The notes beneath the pieces are model-generated. The model was not told the DNA's origin, made no database searches, and saw only the letters and a program-made list of their open reading frames with translations. From the NCBI RefSeq assembly GCF_019112545.1, contig NW_025064885.1:892073-956072 (forward strand): DNA of 64,000 nucleotides, given 5' to 3'. Positions 57,707 to 64,000 of the stretch are shown in pieces (the stretch's first letter is position 1; every line of letters begins with the position of its first letter). This DNA comes from Guyanagaster necrorhizus. Taxonomy: Eukaryota > Basidiomycota > Agaricomycetes > Agaricales > Physalacriaceae. Both the position numbers and the translations under genes were made by a program.

Positions 57707-60700
57707 TTATTCTACATCCGACTCCTCCCCATCGTCCAATTCTGGTCCGACGTCATATCTCGGTGCATACGAAGGCCGGCTGCCTTCCGGAGAGACACCA
57801 TCATCTGACGAGCTATCACTGCTCCAAGACCGTTCGGCGTTTGCATCCTGGGTATCTTGTCTCTCTTGGAAATTCTCCCTCAATCCCGAAAGATGCAAAT
57901 TCGGGAATGAGTTGGTTCTCAGTCGCCGGAAAAAGCCGCCTGTCGGGGGTTGTCCATAACCCTGGTTTCTCGTATTGCGCTCATCAGTACCACCACGAAG
58001 TAAGTCGGCCACCCATTTCTTCCGAACAGCAGACGACCGTAAGGGATCGTGTTCCAAATCTCTTTCCATGTCACCGGAATGAGTGTGGTGCCCACGACGA
58101 TAGAACCATTGCGTGCCGTTTGAAAATGCTGCCTCAGCGTCAGTGTCGACAGACAGTGGAAGATCTGAGCCAGTGGGGGGCGGGGTAATTCTTTCCTGTG
58201 AAACGGTTCTTGGCTTGGTTTTTGTCATCTTTCGGAGCGCTTGACGACCAAGGAAAATCTGTTTCTCAATTCTCATTCTGTTGCCGATCATGTGCAACTG
58301 AGGAAGAGTGAGACAGATTTTGTAATTAACCAACGGGACTAACCTTTGGCCAGGTGACAAGCTTTCCAACTTTCATCATTCGCTCCAGGTTTGGGGCATC
58401 TGGATCTTCCAATATACGTGCCCAGTCCTTAGAATGCGTAGGTCAGCTGGACGCCTCGAGTGCGACAGACACAGCCTTCTTACCGAAAGGCGAGTTTTGG
58501 GCCAAATACTGATGAATTGTAAGCGCCCCGTCACTGCTCACGGAGTATATGCAGGACATACGTAATTGCACCTTCAAAGCGCTGCAAGAAGATGCTAGAC
58601 CAATCCTGTCCCAGAATCTCAGGCAACAGCTCTAGATCTCTGATGACCTTGAAGTTCTTTGTGAGCTCGTGTTTCAACCACTGTTCTGCCGCAGATAGCA
58701 CGAAGTTGCCTCTCCATCCTATGAACATAGCATGAGCACTACGGAGCAAGGTTTAGTAATACCGTCAACCCACCTTTCCCCTTATAATGAGCTACAGGCC
58801 TTCCAGGAGAGCCCCGAGGCGCAAAAAAGAATAGGTGTACATGTGGGTTAACTTGTGACACCACTGGATGGGTGACTATACACGAAAGTGATCTGTCAGC
58901 GGCCCGGCTGTCATGCTTCAAGTATACAAACCATTATAGTACAAATTCAATGCTTGAAGCGGGATATCGACACTTTTTTTCGATTAGTTCTAGAAACGGT
59001 TCCGGGATGAACGAACCCACCGTAAAGACCCGTCTTTGAACCTGCTGCCCCAGTTCCAGGGCACGGCACTTCCGTCTTTCAGCTTCTGCATTAGGACGAC
59101 AGGATTCATGATGCCAGGTACAGCAGCTGACGCTAATAACGTCGACCAAATTATCGTGTCCGGTGCCGTTACATAGTTGAGAACCTTAGTAGGGCTATGA
59201 CGATCAGCAGGGATAACAGTAATGTTGAGTATCCGTCCGGTCCTTAGATAAGCTTCTTTGAAAGTCATGGAACCACGAGTGAACCAAGTACTCTGCCATA
59301 ATGGTGGGTCAACCGGAACAATACCCATCACAGCGTGTGTCTCACCTTCCTCGCCCAACTGTTACATTTATCAGTATCGTTACATTTAATAACAGGATTC
59401 AGTAACTTACATCACACTGTCAAACCGAGCTCCAGTCTCCCACAATCGTTTACCCCAGACACTGAAAGGCTCGTCGCAAGCCGTCAATTTGTTGGCGAGT
59501 TTCGGTACCAGAAGGATCTTGAGCTCCTCATCAGTATGACATGCTGTGAGGGCTGCTATGAGTCCGCCAGCACTAGTGCCCGTGATGACACGTGGAAGTA
59601 AATCTACATCAAGGAAGGCCCTCACGACGCCATAATGATCTAGGGTGAAGTGTCAAACTATGTGTCTCCTTGAGAATTCAAGCATTTCACTAACAATAGC
59701 CTAGGGCAGCTCCGCCGGATAGACACAAAGCGGATATTCCTGTTTCATTCATCAGTTTACCGGAATTATTGGTTGTATCCGGAGACTCACCAAGATTAGT
59801 GTTGGCACTCTTAAAAAATTTCTTCTTTTCATCGATTGAGAGGTCAGGCGTTTCACGAATGTACTCCAACGCCTTCTCTTGTTCGTTCAAATATGCTTAA
59901 ATCCATCGTCAGGCGGCCCTGCTATGAAAACGACAGACAAGAGCTTACTTTCAAGAAGATCCTTTGTTCCGAGAAAAGTCTAAAGGGCATTAATGGCACT
60001 CAAAAAGGAAAAAAAGGCAAAATCTCTACTTACTTCACTGTACAGCCTGTAAAATAGTCAGAGCATGGAGATCAAGAAAAAGTAATGCATACAGACCGAG
60101 ACGATTCAATCCCGGCGAAGTTTGCGCGAATGCAGGTTTCCAGAACGCCAAGACAGCCCCGCGCGTCATTCTTTTCACGAAGCATCTTCAGAGAACGTCC
60201 AACTTTCTTGATCAGTTTCCAATCATAGTAGGGATCGTCATCAATCTTCTTCCATTCGTCAAAATGAAGATAACTGTCGAGGTCCTTAGCGGCGTCTTTC
60301 CATTCCTACAACACATCTCAGGTGCCATCAGCTAAACAGGGGGTGGGACCACGGACCTCGTAGGTTGTTGAAGCTCGAAGTTTCTTCCTGAGAACCCCCT
60401 TCTTTCCTCTCCCTACGAATGAATGAGAATTATCAAGTCGGATGCAATCTTATGTCGCATACATGCTGAGACCCACTCCTTGGCGTTGACGAGTTGGCGA
60501 ATGAGCACGTAGATGCCAAATTCCGCTCCAATGAATAGAAAAATGAAAAGCTATATTATCATTGATACGGATTCTGTTTTCAACGTAGCACCTTACCAAA
60601 AGCGGCCAGCGCAGTACAAGAAACCACCAGTCGTGTCCTAACCGCCTAGACGAAAGTCGGTCCTTCTTCTTCCGCCTGGTACTGTCAGCGAGATGCAAGT

Positions 60701-61002
60701 GTGATTGACAGGTCAAACTCACTTTTTGACTTTCAAGTTGACGGGCGCCCAATCGGACAATGCAGAAATTTTCCGTATTCGCGACGTGGTAGGAGTAGAT
60801 TGTGGGCCAGAACCAGGTGAAGAAGCCTCTCCGTGATGTTCAATGTACACTTCATCAGCGTATAATGCAGCCTCGAAGGCTTTGAGATGCCTTTGAGGGA
60901 ACAAATGAGATCCGAAATGATTGTCAGAGGTTGCACGTACTCTTCAACAGGATATACTGCCTCCCACGGATCAGTGACTCCGTTGGTTGCTGAAGCAGAC
61001 AT
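57707..61002 (-). CDS. Patatin-type triacylglycerol lipase (Tgl4/Tgl5/SDP1-like)
   Basis: Minus-strand gene with about 13 exons, start MSASATNGVTDPWEAVYP at 61002, stop at 57707. A hydrophobic segment lies near 60640-60520 (WWFLVLRWPLL, then LFIFLFIGAEFGIYVLI), then EWKKIDDDPYYDWKLI and RSLKMLREKNDARGCLGVLE, the usual N-terminal region of this family. Patatin core: oxyanion loop LSGGAALGY (about 59720), nucleophile GTSAGG (Ser codon about 59572-59574), catalytic Asp in RFKDGS (about 59032). Then the VDIPLQALNLYYNVTHPVVSQVNPH block typical of lipid-droplet lipases. The C-terminus from about 58250 is low-complexity and acidic. It mobilises stored triacylglycerol. Exon borders were not all fixed. 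Confidence 0.9.
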
Positions 61003-61549
61003 TGGAAGGTGATGAAGCCAGGTAGCGACCTAGAAAATGAATTCTACATGGGGGGATCCTTCCATAGTGTGGGGGTACACAGGGTACGTAGCCACGTGAC
61101 ATGACATGTGGTGGGGGGGAAGTAGCATGTGAAATTGGCGCGACTGCTCATTTTCCGTCATTTTCCGTCATTTGCCCAAACCGACGTTGAAAGCCTCCGT
61201 CTTTCGATTATACTGATTGGTAACAGCTGGTAACTAGGTTCAACGAAAGAAGATAAAGAAAGGAGCACTTCAAATGATGCTGGTCGCCGTGTTATCTTCC
61301 GACATCAGATAGTAGTTACAGATACTCCACGGACAGGGGAGTTGCAACATCGCGGTGTCGGCTGCAATTGTTCTATTTTGGTTTGACGACTACCATCATG
61401 CTGGGATGCTGTGCTCAATACTGCGCACAGAATCTGCTAAATTTATCTCCCTGAGAAGTCATATAAAGGGGGTGCAAAGGCAACTCCACTCAGTATCCTT
61501 TCTTGCAACTCACTCCCATCATCAACACTTATATTTTATATCTAACGAC
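61003..61549 (+). promoter_or_regulatory. Divergent promoter, lipase / CipC
   Basis: 547 bp. A TATAAA (61462-61467) lies 83 bp above the CipC ATG. A 10-bp unit TCATTTTCCG is repeated directly twice and begun a third time (61148-61175). A CACGTG palindrome at 61093-61098 is followed by ATGACATGTGG. A TATA box plus a repeated element fits a strongly inducible gene on the CipC side. Confidence 0.6.
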
Positions 61550-62130
61550 ATGGGTTGGTTCAGTGATGACTCTGACCAGGCTCAAGCCTACGACCAGGTC
61601 AGCTCCCTTGCACACTTGTCTTGCTGCTCTTTTTCAACGCTGTCCAGGTTGTCAACGCTCCCCACAAGGCTGAGCTCTCTCACGAGTTGATTGCTGCTGC
61701 CGCGTCGTACGAGGTTTGTTGCTGAAATCTGTACTATCGCTGTGGTCCTCATCGTCGCATTACCGCTAGGCTGCTAAGGCTTACGAGAAGCACTGCGATG
61801 AGAATGGCCAGCCCCAGTCTCACGAAAAGGCCAAAGAGATCCTGTGTGTCTGCTTCCCACCTTATTGTTTGCATCTACTGAACAAGGAACAGTGCCGCCT
61901 TCTCAGGAGCCTTTGTCGACCGTATGGTTGAGACCAAAGGGGTAAGCTCGGCAGTGTCCCTGCATTTGCACATGGTTGACATTCATTATTTAGCTTGACT
62001 ACATCGATACGGTCAAGGCTAAGCATCATGGTAAGATAAAACTTGGTGCTCTCTGCAAGCTCTGATGGCTCATTCTTTTGCAGCTAAGGAGCAGGCACAC
62101 GAAGCTCTCGTTGAATATGGTGATTATTAG
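61550..62130 (+). CDS. cipC: CipC-like antibiotic/stress response protein (DUF3759)
   Basis: Small fungal protein induced by concanamycin and other stresses; biochemical role unknown. Six exons (61550-61597, 61648-61713, 61770-61843, 61893-61941, 61994-62030, 62084-62130) give 106 aa, the family length. It starts MGWFSDDSDQAQAYDQ, continues NAPHKAELSHELIAAAASYE and AAKAYEKHCDENGQPQSHEK, then FSGAFVDRMVETKGLDYID, and ends EQAHEALVEYGDY. Very compact exons. Own TATA box, so probably highly expressed. Confidence 0.95.
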
Positions 62131-62260
62131 ATAAATGAATAACAACGTTTGTAAATTGTGAATACCTATTGTAACATGACCTGAATTGCTTTTCGGAAGA
62201 GCTATTTTTAGTTGTCAGTTCAGCTTCCGACCGGTTCAGGCACTTGTACTTGTCTTTCCC

Positions 62261-63991
62261 ATGCCACGATGTTCGACGTCTTTGTCCTGGGCGCTCCTTT
62301 TCTCTCTCGCCTCTCCGCAATTTGCCTTAGCGGTGCCAATTGGTGGTATTTCCAACAATCCATCCTACAGTCTTACCGCCAGTCTCGCCATCTTGCTCAC
62401 CTTTCTCATCGTACTCACCGTTCTCTTCGTCTTGAAGCATATCTACATGAAGAGGCGTCGAGCAAGGAATCTTCATTGCGACACTTCTGCTTCGTCCTTC
62501 GCGATTGATTCTCAGAAATCCTCAGACTCCTCTATGCTCTCTCCACTGCGCCGCATGACACCATCCAAAGAACGTTTAGCCGCGTTTCTCGTCGGTTTCT
62601 TTGGCTCGCCTATTTGGGAAACGAGCGCAAAGGCGTGGCAAAACAGTCTATCGTTGCACGAAAGCATACAGAGTTCGTCCATGTACAGCCTTCACACCCA
62701 GTCACGTTCATACAAGACATCTCGTTCTCGCCCAACCTTCAATGAAATGTCTTCTACTTTGAACGAATTCGGAGAAAAAATCGCACATCTCCCAGATTTC
62801 TCAGATTCTAAACAATCTCGCAGACTTTCCAGCCCCGGTTCTTTGCCTCCTTGTTTCTCGCTTTTACTTCCTACTGTACCCGAAAAGGCTCGACGCGTCC
62901 CATCCAAGCATAGCCATGATCGTCGTTTGTCCCTTCCGAATACACCAGCCTCTCGTAAAGTGGACGGCCAAGTCTCTACATGTCAGAAACAGCATTCTAT
63001 CTTGAAAACTAGTACAAGTCGGCGCTCTGACTCCTCAACAGTACTCTCTCCTGGGCTGAGGATGGTGTATAACAATAATTCACTGGAATATGAGCTTCCG
63101 CTCTCATCCAAGGATCATCAAATTTTCGCTCTTTCTGTCAATGAGCGTCTCAGATCTGATCAGTCAAATGTCCCGCCGCTTCCGCCTCTTCCTCAGGTCA
63201 CCCCTTTGCTTCCATCCCCTGTGGAGTTCCGCAACCCTGAAAGCGCTCTCGGTCGCAATTATATATCTCATCCCTATGCTTTGGCTCCATACACGAAGAG
63301 GGGTAATCTCAAGCAAGCTCCAAGACTCCCTTTTGAAGCTACTCATGATCAATCCGTCTCCAAGACTTCGTGTCCGAGTCCAACAATGTCCCGAAATTCT
63401 TATACATTTATTCCCCCGCCACCTCAATTCACACAAGTTCCTCCACTTCCTCCACTTCCGCTTCCTTTACCTTTACCTCCTCGCGAACCTATACCTGCCC
63501 TGCCTAAAGCCAGACCTAACACCAGATCATTGTCAGTCCGATCCCGAAAAAGCCCTCCAATTGGTCCTTCTCCTTTGCGCACCATGACTCTTCCGGAATC
63601 AGTTATTGGTGATCTATTCAGCCTTCCTTCCCTACCCGATCCTCCGAATACAAACGAATATCAAAACCCTAATAATTCTTACACTGCTAGATTAAGTCGA
63701 CGCTCCTACTCTACTGTCGGGCTTGGCTTCCCTCCGGTATCATGCGCACCACCAGATGACCCCAAAGTTGATTCTGCAAAACGCTCAAGCACCGATTCAA
63801 CGTCATCAAAACGTACCGATGGCGATGGCTCGAATCTCTTGCTTAGCATAATTCGGGAACCGGTGGAAGAGACAAGTCAGTGGGATACGAGCTTGTGTAT
63901 GGACGATAAATTCGAGTCGATGATCGAAACAGCTGGAAACGAGAATAATGGGCAAAGAGGACTGGAAAAATGCGAATCGGTTACCGAGTGA
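62261..63991 (+). CDS. Single-pass membrane protein with proline-rich cytosolic tail, unknown
   Basis: Intronless frame, 576 aa from ATG 62261 (MPRCSTSLSWALLFSLA). A signal-peptide-like start ends near ALAVP. A short exposed segment is followed by one strong transmembrane helix (SLAILLTFLIVLTVLFVLKHI) and a basic stop-transfer KRRRARN. The remaining about 500 residues are Ser/Pro-rich and disordered, with SH3-ligand-like stretches (PPLPPLPQVTPLLP, then PPPPQFTQVPPLPPLPLPLP). I do not recognise the family; the layout recalls fungal wall-sensor or polarity-scaffold proteins, but this is inference. Confidence 0.75.
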   Translation: MPRCSTSLSWALLFSLASPQFALAVPIGGISNNPSYSLTASLAILLTFLIVLTVLFVLKHIYMKRRRARNLHCDTSASSFAIDSQKSSDSSMLSPLRRMTPSKERLAAFLVGFFGSPIWETSAKAWQNSLSLHESIQSSSMYSLHTQSRSYKTSRSRPTFNEMSSTLNEFGEKIAHLPDFSDSKQSRRLSSPGSLPPCFSLLLPTVPEKARRVPSKHSHDRRLSLPNTPASRKVDGQVSTCQKQHSILKTSTSRRSDSSTVLSPGLRMVYNNNSLEYELPLSSKDHQIFALSVNERLRSDQSNVPPLPPLPQVTPLLPSPVEFRNPESALGRNYISHPYALAPYTKRGNLKQAPRLPFEATHDQSVSKTSCPSPTMSRNSYTFIPPPPQFTQVPPLPPLPLPLPLPPREPIPALPKARPNTRSLSVRSRKSPPIGPSPLRTMTLPESVIGDLFSLPSLPDPPNTNEYQNPNNSYTARLSRRSYSTVGLGFPPVSCAPPDDPKVDSAKRSSTDSTSSKRTDGDGSNLLLSIIREPVEETSQWDTSLCMDDKFESMIETAGNENNGQRGLEKCESVTE

Positions 63992-64000
63992 GACTTCAAC

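Overview
This window is genomic DNA from a filamentous basidiomycete, most probably a mushroom-forming agaricomycete. The evidence is a set of genes cut by many introns of about 50 nt, COP9 signalosome and NuA4/SAGA subunits, a CipC-type stress protein, and transposon relics of Tf1/sushi-like chromovirus, copia and DIRS (tyrosine recombinase) type. The window splits sharply at about 27.8 kb.

Left part, 1-27.85 kb, is a transposon island. A full-length Ty3/gypsy chromovirus on the minus strand (element 1, 629-8976, two 525-bp LTRs, target duplication GAAAG) sits inside the reverse transcriptase of an older copy of the same family (element 2, 1-628 plus 8982-13979). Element 2 in turn sits inside the 5' end of a related second family (13985-16135). 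All visible LTRs carry a 13-nt box exactly 34 nt downstream of a TATA motif. In every element whose 5' end is present, this box is perfectly complementary to the site just inside the 5' LTR, and the pairing covaries between families, which points to Tf1-like self-priming. From about 15.97 to 27.67 kb I can see only about one CpG. This stretch holds fossils: a gypsy integrase piece, two decayed intron-bearing reading frames, an RNase H plus tyrosine recombinase fragment, a plus-strand chromovirus 3' end with LTR, and a copia gag. Its right edge is a 166-bp repeat end at 27848, only 177 bp from the TRA1 start codon.

Right part, 28-64 kb, is compact ordinary gene space: TRA1 (plus, 18 exons, about 3543 aa), a BRD8/Bdc1-like bromodomain gene converging on it (both NuA4 subunits), vacuolar proteinase A (PEP4), a DCAF6/WDTC1-like WD40 gene with a 14-nt microexon, a CTK1/CDK12-type kinase with an RS-rich N-terminus, CSN4, a large repeat gene of unknown function, a PUB-domain gene, a patatin-type lipase, CipC, and a proline-rich single-pass membrane protein that ends at the window edge.

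The most unusual gene is 51877-56343. It encodes three different repeat types. The last (Y-P-x-[VF]-Y-P-x-F-D-L-Y-P-like) is spread over nine consecutive small exons, all multiples of 3 nt and all bounded by phase-1 introns, most of which split the tyrosine codon of the module.
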